Assembly: GCA_000437755.1 (NCBI GenBank)
Contig: FR900158.1
Span: 16,334-71,024 of the forward strand
Origin: Roseburia sp. CAG:303
Lineage (GTDB): Bacteria; Bacillota; Clostridia; Lachnospirales; Lachnospiraceae
Length of the DNA: 54,691 nucleotides
Direction of reading: 5' to 3'
The notes under the pieces were generated by a model. It searched no databases and had not been told where the DNA came from. It saw only the letters and a program-made list of their open reading frames with translations. Positions 27,698 through 35,640 of this stretch are shown one piece after another. Every line of letters begins with the position of its first letter. Positions within the stretch are counted from its first letter, which is position 1. Both the position numbers and the translations under genes were made by a program.

Positions 27698-27776
27698 TAA
27701 TGTAGAGGAGTTTTGGAAATATTATTATGATAGGAGCATTCCTGTAATTCATTAAAAGTGCCAATTGAATAAAAAA

Positions 27777-27841
27777 GAACCTCAAGGTAAAATTGAGTTG
27801 CATCTTGGCGGATGTAAGCAAAACAATTAAACCGGAGGTTC
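27777..27841 (+). promoter_or_regulatory. Structured leader of the IS110 transposase gene that can hide its ribosome site
   Basis: GAACCTC at 27777-27783 can pair with GAGGTTC at 27835-27841, which contains the ribosome site GGAGGTT before the transposase ATG. Inside are two further hairpins: CTCAA/TTGAG at 27781-27797, which competes with the first, and TTGCATC/GATGTAA at about 27797-27817 (one G-U pair). This could limit transposase translation from outside transcripts, or be part of a guide (bridge) RNA as described for IS110 elements. Both roles are inference. Confidence 0.5.
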
Positions 27842-27844
27842 AAC

Positions 27845-29134
27845 ATGAATTATACACAAAATGAAAAGATTGATCAAGTAACAGATACAACAATGGTAGT
27901 AGGTATTGATATCGGAAGCCAGATGCACTATGCAAGAGCTTTTGATAATCGTGGGCGCGAACTTACGAAAAGAGTTTTTTCGTTCAAGAATGATTTAGAA
28001 GGATTTAATTCTTTTTATTTTTGGACAGAGACACTTAGACGGGACAATGGTAAGGCTGATGTGATGATAGGCTGTGAGCCAACCGGACACTACTGGTTTG
28101 CATTTGCAAAGTATGTTCAAAATCATCAAATGAAGTTAGTAATGGTCAATCCGTTCTCTGTTAAGAAGATCAAGGAACTTGATGATAACAGTCCAAAGAA
28201 GACAGATTCAAAGGATCCAAAAACAATCGCAAAGCTGGTTGTGGATGGAAGGTATTCGATTCCGTACATGCCAGAAGGCATTTATGCCGAAATTAGAGAT
28301 TTGGTATACAGCCGGGACAGAATTGTTAAGCAGCATAACATATCTGCGAATAGAATTCAAAGATGGCTTGCAATACACTTCCCGGAGTATCTGGGAGTTT
28401 ATACAAGATTTGATGCAGCAAGTGGATTGGCAGTGCTTGAAAAAGCACCATTGCCTAAGGATGTAATCACACTTGGGGTAGAAGGAATCCGGAAGATTTG
28501 GCACGATAAAAAGATGCGTGGCAGAGGTGTTACCGAAGATAGGGCAAAGACCCTGGTGGAAGCTGCACACAACAGTGTTGGACTTGACGGAGGAATTGGA
28601 ACAAAAAGTGAACTATATATGCTGCTTGAAGAGCATCGCTTATGGACTTCGCAGTTAGAAGCCGTCAATAAAGTACTGGAAGAAATGATTCTGAAAGTAC
28701 CGCATGTGGAGAAGTTACTCGCCATGAAAGGAGTAGGAAGCATTACAATCGCAGGATTCATTGCTGAAGTCGGTGACATAAGACGCTTTCAGTCACCCAA
28801 ACAGATTCAAAAGTATGCAGGTCTTGAATTAGTGGAAAACAGTTCAGGAAAGCAGAAAGGGAAAACGAGAATCAGCAAGCGGGGAAGAAGAAAACTCAGA
28901 AAGATTTTGTATCAGGTAATGGTTCCATTGCTTGCAGGAAATCAGGAGTTTCGAACGATCTATGATTATTATGTAACCCGTGTAAAGAATCCGTTGAAAC
29001 GAAGACAGGCAATGATTGCTGTCAGTTGTAAGTTGATTCGCGTATTCTATGCGGTGTTAACAAAAGGTGTAGATTATGACAGATTCAAAATGATGTCAGA
29101 TATCCATCACGAAAGCGAACATATAATCGCTTAA
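27845..29134 (+). CDS. IS110-family transposase (DEDD RuvC-like plus Tnp20 serine domain)
   Basis: This 429-residue protein has an N-terminal DEDD RuvC-like domain (VVGIDIGSQMHYARAFD, MIGCEPTGHYWF, KKTDSKDPKTIAKL, about residues 17-125) and a C-terminal transposase-20 domain (LLAMKGVGSITIAGFIAEVG, about 295-315; FQSPKQIQKYAGLEL; SSGKQKGKTRISKRGRRKLR with the serine-containing active-site region). In the family, these two domains together recombine DNA guided by a structured non-coding RNA from the element ends. The gene looks intact and full length, so the element may be active. Codon use and GC content differ from the AT-rich genes on both sides. Confidence 0.93.
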   Translation: MNYTQNEKIDQVTDTTMVVGIDIGSQMHYARAFDNRGRELTKRVFSFKNDLEGFNSFYFWTETLRRDNGKADVMIGCEPTGHYWFAFAKYVQNHQMKLVMVNPFSVKKIKELDDNSPKKTDSKDPKTIAKLVVDGRYSIPYMPEGIYAEIRDLVYSRDRIVKQHNISANRIQRWLAIHFPEYLGVYTRFDAASGLAVLEKAPLPKDVITLGVEGIRKIWHDKKMRGRGVTEDRAKTLVEAAHNSVGLDGGIGTKSELYMLLEEHRLWTSQLEAVNKVLEEMILKVPHVEKLLAMKGVGSITIAGFIAEVGDIRRFQSPKQIQKYAGLELVENSSGKQKGKTRISKRGRRKLRKILYQVMVPLLAGNQEFRTIYDYYVTRVKNPLKRRQAMIAVSCKLIRVFYAVLTKGVDYDRFKMMSDIHHESEHIIA

Positions 29135-29582
29135 GCAGGAAAAACTGTAAACAGGAAAGCGTCCGCCATCAATGGTGCTGTGAAACAGGCATGCAAAAAA
29201 ATATAAAACAAAGTAGAGCCAGTCGCTGCGTTGACATTTTTATTAGGGCAAAGACCCTGTGATAGGAGTATAAGCAGCACCCAGCTATGGATAAACAGAA
29301 CGAAGGAATTTAGGACCTGGCAGAGGCTGGGGATCCTGGTAGACATGAGAGGTTAGTTACTGTAGAGGATTTGGGGAAAACGATAAGGCCTTCAAAAAGA
29401 AAAAACGAAGACGTTTTATTTGTTGTACTCAAAATTGTCAGAAATGGGCTCATAGAAGCCGCTTCATATCCAGAAAACTCTGGTTTGTAGATATATGTAA
29501 CTCGTAAACCGTTCAACAAACCCAGTAAAATTAAGGACTTTTGTTGAATATGCACTAAAAAGAATAGAGAGATGAATAGTAA
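29135..29582 (+). other. Long non-coding right arm of the IS110-family element
   Basis: About 430 bases with no convincing gene follow the transposase. Short hairpins can be drawn: GGG/CCC around 29246-29261, CCAGA/TCTGG around 29470-29483, and the 8-bp repeat at 29512-29548. In the IS1111 subgroup the guide-RNA region lies on this side, while in the IS110 subgroup it lies on the left; the length here fits a right-side RNA. The last 35 bases before the next gene look like native AT-rich DNA. Confidence 0.45.
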
Positions 29583-30869
29583 ATGAAATATGGCATATTA
29601 TCATATGAAAGAAAAAAATTATCATTAAATGGAAGAGATACTCAAAATATGGGAGATTGGGTACAGACAATTGCGATGGAGATGTTATATAATGAATGGG
29701 GAATTGATAATTATATAAAAGTAAGCAGAAATGATGCACATGACTATGATGGAGAGTATGTTGTTTTGCCAATAAATGGATTTAACACATTTGTTAACAG
29801 AGTTTCATATAAAACAAAGACATTTCCATTATCAGCTAAAATTATTCCAGTTTTTTTTAGCTTTCATTTACATGATTTTATAATAGACAAAGAAATAAAA
29901 GATCAATTTAAAAGATATGAACCGATTGGGTGCAGAGATGAAGAAACAATGAAGAATATGAGAGATAATGGAATAGACGCATATTTAAGTGGATGTGTGA
30001 CGGCATTGTTTCCGAAACGAAAAGATAAAGAATATACAAAAATATGTGGAGTGGATTTGCCAAAAGGAATAGAGGAATATATGCCAGATAATATAAAGAA
30101 TAATTTGGAGTGTTATTCGGCTTTATATAGGATAAAGAGAACAGATGGGCCTGATATTATGACAGAAAAGGAAGCGATGGATGCTTATAGTACTGCAAAA
30201 AAAATGTTGGATTACTATAGAGATAATGCAGCACTTGTGATTACTTCAAGATTACATATTGCATCACCATGCATGGCAATGGGAATTCCAGTAATATTAG
30301 TGAAAGAAGAATTTGATGGAAGATTTTCCTGGATAGATAAATTTTTGCCATTATATGAAAGAGAAGAATGGCGAAAAATAAATTGGAATCCGATTCCTGT
30401 TGAATATGAAGAATTTAAAATAAGTGCAAAGGAGTTTTTATATAAAAAGATTGTAGAAACATATGATAATAATGTAGAAAGGTATATCATTAGTGAATTT
30501 TACGAAAATAGAAATAGAAGTCATTATAATAGATTTTTAATACAACAAATAAAGAGAATAGGTAGTAAGGTTGGTAAAAAATGTAAATATTCGTTATGGG
30601 GAGTTATTAATAAAACGATTATTGTCAATAATGTCATTAGAGAAATATATCCAGAATGGAAGCTAGAAGAAGTTTATGATCTTATGGTAAAAGGAAAATT
30701 TGAGGGAAAATGCATTAGAAATCCTTTAAATCTAGATGTAAAGACAGATGTAATTTATATAGTAGTTGCACCTAAAGCTCAGGTAGAAGCAAAAAAAATA
30801 GTATCTCAGCTAAAAGGAAAATACGTGTTGATTAATTTTGATGGGATAAATTGGGAAAATAATTTATAA
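29583..30869 (+). CDS. Polysaccharide pyruvyl transferase family protein, copy 2
   Basis: This 428-residue protein has the family layout: NMGDWVQTIAMEML near the N-terminus, IGCRDEETMKNMRDNGI, SGCVTALFP, and TSRLHIASPCMAMGIPVILV (about residues 219-238). The C-terminal 120 residues are an extra lysine-rich region not usual in CsaB-type enzymes. It is the final gene of the AT-rich glycan cassette and is followed by a terminator. The ribosome site is weak (AGAGAGATG), and the gene may now depend on transcription through the IS110 element. Pyruvyl transfer to a surface glycan is the family role; the acceptor is unknown. Confidence 0.75.
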   Translation: MKYGILSYERKKLSLNGRDTQNMGDWVQTIAMEMLYNEWGIDNYIKVSRNDAHDYDGEYVVLPINGFNTFVNRVSYKTKTFPLSAKIIPVFFSFHLHDFIIDKEIKDQFKRYEPIGCRDEETMKNMRDNGIDAYLSGCVTALFPKRKDKEYTKICGVDLPKGIEEYMPDNIKNNLECYSALYRIKRTDGPDIMTEKEAMDAYSTAKKMLDYYRDNAALVITSRLHIASPCMAMGIPVILVKEEFDGRFSWIDKFLPLYEREEWRKINWNPIPVEYEEFKISAKEFLYKKIVETYDNNVERYIISEFYENRNRSHYNRFLIQQIKRIGSKVGKKCKYSLWGVINKTIIVNNVIREIYPEWKLEEVYDLMVKGKFEGKCIRNPLNLDVKTDVIYIVVAPKAQVEAKKIVSQLKGKYVLINFDGINWENNL

Positions 30870-30905
30870 GACTAGAGTTTTATATTATTAGGAGGATTGG
30901 TAAAA

Positions 30906-30937
30906 AATGTAACTTTTTTATAAGAGTTGCATTTTTT
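30906..30937 (+). terminator. Rho-independent terminator closing the glycan cassette
   Basis: A 9-bp stem (AATGTAACT at 30906-30914 against AGTTGCATT at 30925-30933, one G-U pair) runs into TTTT. It overlaps an AGGAGGA site followed by ATG and an immediate TAA, so no protein is made from it. Confidence 0.75.
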
Positions 30938-30988
30938 ATTTTCAAATGTGATTAATTGTTAACTGATGTTTTTAAATTTAAAATAAGG

Positions 30989-31017
30989 ACAAGGCAGAAT
31001 AAGAAATCCTGCCTTGT
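30989..31017 (-). terminator. Rho-independent terminator for the minus-strand surface protein genes
   Basis: A perfect 9-bp stem (ACAAGGCAG at 30989-30997 against CTGCCTTGT at 31009-31017) lies just past the stop of the gene at 31059. On the minus strand it is followed by a T-rich stretch (CCTTATTTT), and it may work in both directions. Confidence 0.75.
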
Positions 31018-31058
31018 TATAAAACCCTTTATCGTAATTAATTCTTAAGAATTAATCT

Positions 31059-32147
31059 TTACTGAATAGAAATTGTTTCTGTTGTTGCAGCTGTATCATT
31101 AAATACAATCTTTATAGTACCACCAGCATAACTTGTAAGTGTAGAGGTTGGTATTGTAACAGTAGTTCCAGATACAGTATACTGCTTTCCAGCAGTCCAA
31201 GCAAATGAACCACTGCTCTTTGTACCAGTAATCTTGTATGAAGTAGCGCCATCAGGTAATGTTACATCGAATGTATTAGCTGATGCACTAACAGATGATA
31301 CAGAAACATAAGAATCACGAACTTTGCTAACAGAATATGTAAGGTCAACTTTTAAAGCAGAAGAAGTATCTTTGCTAAAGTTTGTCCAGTCAGCATCAGT
31401 GTTTACTGTACCAGCAAGGTTGAATTTTACAGCTTTAAAAGGAATAGTAGACACATCAGCTTTAAGTTTATACTTATAAGAACCACTTTGGTTCACAAAC
31501 TCATATGCCTCTGTAACCTTATCGGATTTCTGAATAGTTACCTTAGTAGAAACACCAGCCTCAGCATTAGTTAAGGCAGTAGCAGTACCTGCAGTCTCAT
31601 CGCTAGATGCAGTATCAGTTAATACATAATTTGTAGGTGTAAGTGATAAAGTCAGAGCTGTAGCAGTACCAAAAGCAAAATCCTTAGCATCTTTATCCAT
31701 TAAAGCGATAGAATAACCATTCTCACCTTCTTTTGTAAGACCTGTAACTTTGGCAGTTACATCCACATCTACATCAAATGTACTTTTATTAACAACAGAA
31801 ATGTCAGCACTCGTTGTTGTGAATGTATTAGCATTAGTTTCATCCTTGAATAAAACAGTTTTACCATAACCATCTGTAGCAGTACTAAAAGCAATACCAT
31901 CTAAAGTATCCGAACTGCTTATTGCTTTTAATAATTCCTGAGGGTCAATTTTGAAATCAACTTTCTTTGTGGTTGGAAGTGTAACAGTGAATACATCAGT
32001 CTCTGCATAACCCTCAATAGTACCAGTACCATCAACTGAACCAGTAGCTTTTGATGCATCTGTCACATCATCAGCAAATACCATTCCGGTACTTGCAAAT
32101 GCCATAATTGTAGCCATACTCATTGCTAAAACTTTTTTCTGTTTCAT
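31059..32147 (-). CDS. Secreted protein of unknown function with signal peptide
   Basis: This 362-residue protein begins with a clear Sec signal peptide (MKQKKVLAMSMATIMAFAS, cleavage probably after VFA at about residue 25). The mature part is rich in threonine, serine, alanine and aspartate, beta-strand prone, with repeated TLP-type and VTxxV strings, like WxL or pilin-type surface proteins, but I see no LPxTG motif and no membrane anchor. AAGGAGGA lies before the ATG. The gene is 36 bases after a gene for a membrane-anchored protein and in the same direction, so the two are probably one operon. I do not recognise the family. It could be a surface or matrix subunit displayed by its neighbour. 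Confidence 0.75.
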   Translation of the reverse strand: MKQKKVLAMSMATIMAFASTGMVFADDVTDASKATGSVDGTGTIEGYAETDVFTVTLPTTKKVDFKIDPQELLKAISSSDTLDGIAFSTATDGYGKTVLFKDETNANTFTTTSADISVVNKSTFDVDVDVTAKVTGLTKEGENGYSIALMDKDAKDFAFGTATALTLSLTPTNYVLTDTASSDETAGTATALTNAEAGVSTKVTIQKSDKVTEAYEFVNQSGSYKYKLKADVSTIPFKAVKFNLAGTVNTDADWTNFSKDTSSALKVDLTYSVSKVRDSYVSVSSVSASANTFDVTLPDGATSYKITGTKSSGSFAWTAGKQYTVSGTTVTIPTSTLTSYAGGTIKIVFNDTAATTETISIQ

Positions 32148-32183
32148 ATAATTTTCCTCCTTGAAAATAAAATATTACAGATG

Positions 32184-32780
32184 TTAATCATTTTCGATGA
32201 CAACACTAATACTTATGTTTAATGTGCTAATATCGATATGTTGCTCATCTACCAGGTGGTAAGTCAGAGTGCAAGGGTAAGTCCCTTTGGACAAACTTTC
32301 ATCATTCAGTTTAATCTTTTCCAAACTGCTTCCGACAGGAATATAAGGCGATTCATAAATCGTATCTCCGGTATCATCACGTTTTACTATAAAGTTTACT
32401 GTATTTGTATTTGTGGTGATATTTTCGACATATGCATTTGCAGAAGCACTCCTTGCATCTGAAAATACCCAGTTGCTGTTCATGCATACGTCATAGGTTC
32501 CCGCAGCTGCTTTTGAAACAGTTTCATCAGATGATGCGTCATTTCCTTCAGGTGTTACAACCAAATTGTATGCAGAAGAATCATTATCACTCTTCTTATC
32601 ACTGTGTCCCGATAAAGATACAGTAGCAATCGCAATGCCTGCAGCAACGACAACCGCAATTCCTCCGATAATCAGAGGCTTATGGCGTGACCCTAAATTT
32701 TGTAATGGATTATTGGAATTGTTTCCAGTCATTTCTGAGTAACGGTCGCTAAGTGTTTGCTTTGATTTTTCTTTTGACAT
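32184..32780 (-). CDS. Single-pass membrane protein with extracellular domain, unknown function
   Basis: This 198-residue protein has a polar cytoplasmic N-terminus, one membrane segment (PLIIGGIAVVVAAGIAIATV, about residues 35-54), a serine/aspartate-rich linker and an extracellular beta-rich domain (TYDVCMNSNWVFSDARSASA; IYESPYIPVGSSLEKIKL; CTLTYHLVDEQ). The domain resembles short beta-sandwich modules in which a peptide chain is made rigid for export or anchoring. The ribosome site AAAGGGCGG precedes the ATG. It is upstream of the secreted protein gene, so the pair probably works at the cell surface. The family is not recognised. Confidence 0.7.
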   Translation of the reverse strand: MSKEKSKQTLSDRYSEMTGNNSNNPLQNLGSRHKPLIIGGIAVVVAAGIAIATVSLSGHSDKKSDNDSSAYNLVVTPEGNDASSDETVSKAAAGTYDVCMNSNWVFSDARSASANAYVENITTNTNTVNFIVKRDDTGDTIYESPYIPVGSSLEKIKLNDESLSKGTYPCTLTYHLVDEQHIDISTLNISISVVIEND

Positions 32781-32959
32781 TCTTAAACCGCCCTTTCTAA
32801 CATCTTACTTTATATATCGGCAAGAATAATAACAATACAATAGGACAAGTTGTACAAAAAAAAATAAAAATATTTAGCAATAATGCACAAAAGCAAATAA
32901 GAACAATGAAAAATTTTAAGAAAACAGGAAGAATTGGAAAAGAAAGTCAGGAAGGATTC

Positions 32960-32988
32960 TTTACGAACGGAATAACCTATGATACACT
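32960..32988 (+). promoter_or_regulatory. Possible sigma-A promoter for the ABC exporter genes
   Basis: TTTACG at 32960-32965 and TACACT at 32983-32988, 17 bases apart, each match four of six consensus positions, about 70 bases before the ABC ATPase gene. The rest of the 32781-33062 gap shows no gene. Confidence 0.35.
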
Positions 32989-33062
32989 AATCATATAGTG
33001 CGGATTGCCGGGTGATGTGGCAGAAGTTATGTGAAATATGGAAGAATACAGGAGAGAAGCAG

Positions 33063-33950
33063 ATGAATATATTAACGGTGGAAGGGCTTTCTTATTATAA
33101 AAGAAAGCATATAATATATCAGAATATAAGTATAAATTTATCAAAAGGAGACTGTTATGTGATAATGGGAAGGGATAATGAGGGAAAGACAAGTCTGCTG
33201 CGGGGGATTCTGGGACTGGAGAAGGCAGCAGAAGGAAGGATAATCTGGAGAGAAGGGATTGAGAAAAAGACGTTATTTAGAAATCAGATTGGATTTGTAC
33301 CGGATGAATTGCTCGGATTTGAAAAGATGACAGGAGTTCAGCTGCTTGATATGATTATTTCCCTCAAAAAAGGAGATTACCTGGAAAAAGCAGACGAATT
33401 ATTACAGTATTTTGGTATTAATCCGGCTGTACCTGTCGAATATATGGATGAAAACACAAATAAGTGTATTTATTTAATCAGTGTTCTGATGCAAAGTCCA
33501 CCAGTACTGATCTTAGATGAGCCATTTAATTTTCTGAATGAAGAAACTGCGGATAGGTTACGGAGCTGGCTAAAGCGATATTGTAAAGAAGGAAATACGG
33601 TTCTGATTACAAGTGATAATTACCCGGATGTAGCAGATATTTGTACAAAGCTTTCTGTATTAAAAAACCGGAAACAGATAAGAACTGATATAAATCCGGC
33701 AGTATTTCATCAGCAGAAGTTTTTGACAGTAAAAGGTGGAAATAAAATAGAAGCTCCGGAAAATCAGTGGAAGGACTGTCTGCTGCGTCTGATTTATGAG
33801 GAAGACGGAGAAACAGGCTATCTGTTTGAAGGAACTGCGGATAAATTAATATTGCTTTTAAAAACTTTAAAGAGTGAGGATTTTATTATAGAAGATATTT
33901 CAATAGAAGAGCAGCTGTATTCAGATTATGAGTGGATGGAGGAAGGATGA
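33063..33950 (+). CDS. ABC transporter ATP-binding protein with degenerate signature
   Basis: I choose the ATG at 33063 (AGGAGAG upstream), giving 295 residues; the in-frame ATG at 33012 lacks a ribosome site. Walker A is GRDNEGKT (residues 36-43), and Walker B is VLILDEPFNFL (about 147-157). The usual LSGGQ signature is replaced by MDENTNKCIYL, and the switch histidine by aspartate (LITSDNYPDV). Such changes usually mean weak ATP hydrolysis or a special partner. A 70-residue C-terminal extension follows. The gene touches an ABC-2 permease gene, so the two form a small exporter, function unknown. Confidence 0.8.
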   Translation: MNILTVEGLSYYKRKHIIYQNISINLSKGDCYVIMGRDNEGKTSLLRGILGLEKAAEGRIIWREGIEKKTLFRNQIGFVPDELLGFEKMTGVQLLDMIISLKKGDYLEKADELLQYFGINPAVPVEYMDENTNKCIYLISVLMQSPPVLILDEPFNFLNEETADRLRSWLKRYCKEGNTVLITSDNYPDVADICTKLSVLKNRKQIRTDINPAVFHQQKFLTVKGGNKIEAPENQWKDCLLRLIYEEDGETGYLFEGTADKLILLLKTLKSEDFIIEDISIEEQLYSDYEWMEEG

Positions 33951-33951
33951 G

Positions 33952-34731
33952 ATGAAACTGTGGATTTATGAGTTTAAAAAGAGAAAGAGCCAGTTTGTGA
34001 TGCTGGTGGCAGGTGCAGTGCTGTTTCTGATCGGATTTTTGCTACGAAGAAATTTTTCCGGAATCCTTGTAGCAGGAATACAGTTTTTTAACAGTAATGA
34101 ATATATATTGAAGCTGTTTGGATTTGAACAGCCGGTCACATCTATTACATATACGGATGTAATGATGATAATGCTGAGTATTCTGGCGGTATTCTGGCTA
34201 TATCATACAATGAGTGTCATTGCGGGCTCTATCCGGAAAGAGCGAAAAATGGGAACGATGGAATTTTTTAAGACACAGGGGATAGCAACCGGAAAAATAT
34301 ATGTTATAAAATTGCTGATAAGTATTGTATTCTTCCTGTTGCAGCTGATAGTATGGTATTTTATTATAAGAAGAATCTCAATATATGGTGTTGAGAAGGT
34401 TGAGTTTATCACTGATATTACGACGAAACAGCTTCAGACGAGAATGTTATATCTGGGTGCTGCAGGAATTATTATGCTGGGAACTGGATTTATTTACGGA
34501 GTAGCATCAGACAGGCGAAAGGCTTCTATATTGCCGGATATTATGGGATTTATGATATTATTTGCCATACTGCCGATGGTATTGAATGTGATCAACTGGG
34601 CAATTCAGGAAAATGGAGTGGACACTGCGTGGCTGGAAAATATTGTAGGAATAGTAAAGAAGATAGATGGATTTAATCCCGTATACTTTTCAAATCCATT
34701 TGTTGTCTTGACAAGTTGGAGATTAGGATAG
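33952..34731 (+). CDS. ABC-2 type permease
   Basis: This 259-residue protein, starting at the ATG at 33952 (GGAGGAAGG upstream), has about six hydrophobic segments, for example FVMLVAGAVLFLIGFLL, VMMIMLSILAVFWLYHTM, LLISIVFFLLQLIVWYFI, LGAAGIIMLGTGFIYGVA and MGFMILFAILPMVLNVI. It matches ABC-2 membrane proteins of drug, lantibiotic or polysaccharide exporters. It lies one base after the degenerate ATPase gene and 16 bases before a lipoprotein gene, so all three are likely one operon. The substrate cannot be told. Confidence 0.8.
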   Translation: MKLWIYEFKKRKSQFVMLVAGAVLFLIGFLLRRNFSGILVAGIQFFNSNEYILKLFGFEQPVTSITYTDVMMIMLSILAVFWLYHTMSVIAGSIRKERKMGTMEFFKTQGIATGKIYVIKLLISIVFFLLQLIVWYFIIRRISIYGVEKVEFITDITTKQLQTRMLYLGAAGIIMLGTGFIYGVASDRRKASILPDIMGFMILFAILPMVLNVINWAIQENGVDTAWLENIVGIVKKIDGFNPVYFSNPFVVLTSWRLG

Positions 34732-34747
34732 AAAAGGAGAAAGCACG

Positions 34748-35296
34748 ATGAAGAAAATGAACAATATTATAATAGGGGGAAATAGAAATTCACTGAGGAG
34801 AAAAACAGCAATTATCGGTATGTTGTGTGCAGTAGGACTTACTGCATGTGCAGTGGATAAAGATGTTCCGAAAAGTACACAGGAAAGTAAAACCAGCATA
34901 GAAGAAAGCGGCGAAAGCATAGTGGCTACAAGTTATATGGAACCGGAAGAAGCTACGGAGAGCAGCAGTGATACGGTAGAAGCATTGTATGATGGGGATG
35001 AATTGACGGTATCGGGAACAGTAATATCCAGAGATTATGAGATTAATTCAAATAATAAGGGAACGGTATACATATTAGAACTGGATGAGCCGATAACAAG
35101 GGCTGTATATTCAGAGAACTGGGGATATGATGGGGATGAAATGGAAATTAAGGAGATACAGATTCAGACTATGGCAAATGGGAAAAAAACCAGTGATTAT
35201 GAGGGGAAGCATATTGATGTAACTGGAAATGTGATGTATGGCAGTACCGGACACCACCTGACGCTGGTGCTGCTGATGGAAGCAAGAGTTTTGTAG
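34748..35296 (+). CDS. Putative lipoprotein with small beta-barrel-like domain
   Basis: This 182-residue protein has a lipobox, AVGLTAC, with the lipidated cysteine at residue 34 after a basic N-terminus. A disordered, S/E/T-rich linker (about 35-78) leads to a domain with the pattern DELTVSGTVISRDYEIN, TVYILELDEPIT, DYEGKHIDVTGNVMYG, similar to OB-fold-like DUF4431 domains. AAAGGAGAAAGC precedes the ATG. As the third gene of the ABC exporter operon it may be a surface partner of the exporter. The domain call is by pattern only. Confidence 0.65.
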   Translation: MKKMNNIIIGGNRNSLRRKTAIIGMLCAVGLTACAVDKDVPKSTQESKTSIEESGESIVATSYMEPEEATESSSDTVEALYDGDELTVSGTVISRDYEINSNNKGTVYILELDEPITRAVYSENWGYDGDEMEIKEIQIQTMANGKKTSDYEGKHIDVTGNVMYGSTGHHLTLVLLMEARVL

Positions 35297-35334
35297 CATA
35301 AAGTTTTAATACTGGAAGATATATTAACAAAGTA

Positions 35335-35360
35335 TAATGTATTATATAAGGTGGACACAC
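35335..35360 (+). repeat. Promoter-region repeat, copy 1
   Basis: This 26-base stretch (starting TAATGTAT, ATATAAGG, then GGTGG) matches the one at 36994-37019 at 21 of 26 positions; four of the five differences are transitions. It lies before the 82-residue membrane protein gene and includes a TATAAT at 35333-35338. Confidence 0.6.
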
Positions 35361-35391
35361 AAAGAAAAAAGATGATGTAGAGAGGTGATTT

Positions 35392-35640
35392 ATGGATAGT
35401 TTGATTGAAAAATTAAATATTTTTGATTTATTTACCATGTTAATACCAGGAATTATTATTTCAACCTTACTTTCAGTATCTTTATCTTGGAAATATTACA
35501 ATATATGGATAAATTATGGTAATGAAAAATATTTAATATTTGTTGTTTTGAGTTATTTATGTGGGATGTTTTTACAACAATTTGGAAACATTGTAGATGA
35601 AAAATTGCTATATTCCATAATATACGGAGGTCGTCTATAA
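35392..35640 (+). CDS. Short membrane protein, possibly truncated, next to the IS3 insertion
   Basis: This 82-residue product starts with SLIEKLNIFDLFTMLIPG and has two membrane segments (MLIPGIIISTLLSVSLSW and LIFVVLSYLCGMFLQQFG). Similar starts (LNIFDLFTMLIPG) occur in longer, about 200-residue proteins beside defence-type genes, so the rest may be lost. The ribosome site GAGAGGTG is good. The stop codon TAA uses the first base of the IS3 element at 35640. Without the insertion the codon would be TAG, so the insertion itself does not truncate it; an earlier deletion may have. Confidence 0.5.
   Translation: MDSLIEKLNIFDLFTMLIPGIIISTLLSVSLSWKYYNIWINYGNEKYLIFVVLSYLCGMFLQQFGNIVDEKLLYSIIYGGRL

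Larger units (their letters stand above)
27701..29560 (+). mobile_element. IS110-family insertion sequence (ends approximate)
   Basis: An IS110-family transposase gene (27845-29134) lies in GC-richer DNA between the two AT-rich pyruvyltransferase-family genes. The left non-coding part is about 145 bases and the right about 430. IS110 elements have no terminal inverted repeats, so the exact ends cannot be fixed by eye. Similar strings, TGTAGAGGA, occur at 27701 and 29361. An 8-bp inverted repeat (TTCAACAA/TTGTTGAA) at 29512-29548 may lie near the right end, as native-looking AT-rich sequence resumes at about 29549. Confidence 0.7.

Noticed and set aside
32814..32821. GCCGATAT-type SigD -10 box on the minus strand before the membrane-anchored protein gene
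   Set aside because: The position 15 bases upstream reads TTGT instead of TAAA, so the -35 half is missing.
35299..35325. TAAAGTTT before the 82-residue gene as a SigD promoter
   Set aside because: The matching -10 region reads GATATATT, too different from GCCGATAA.
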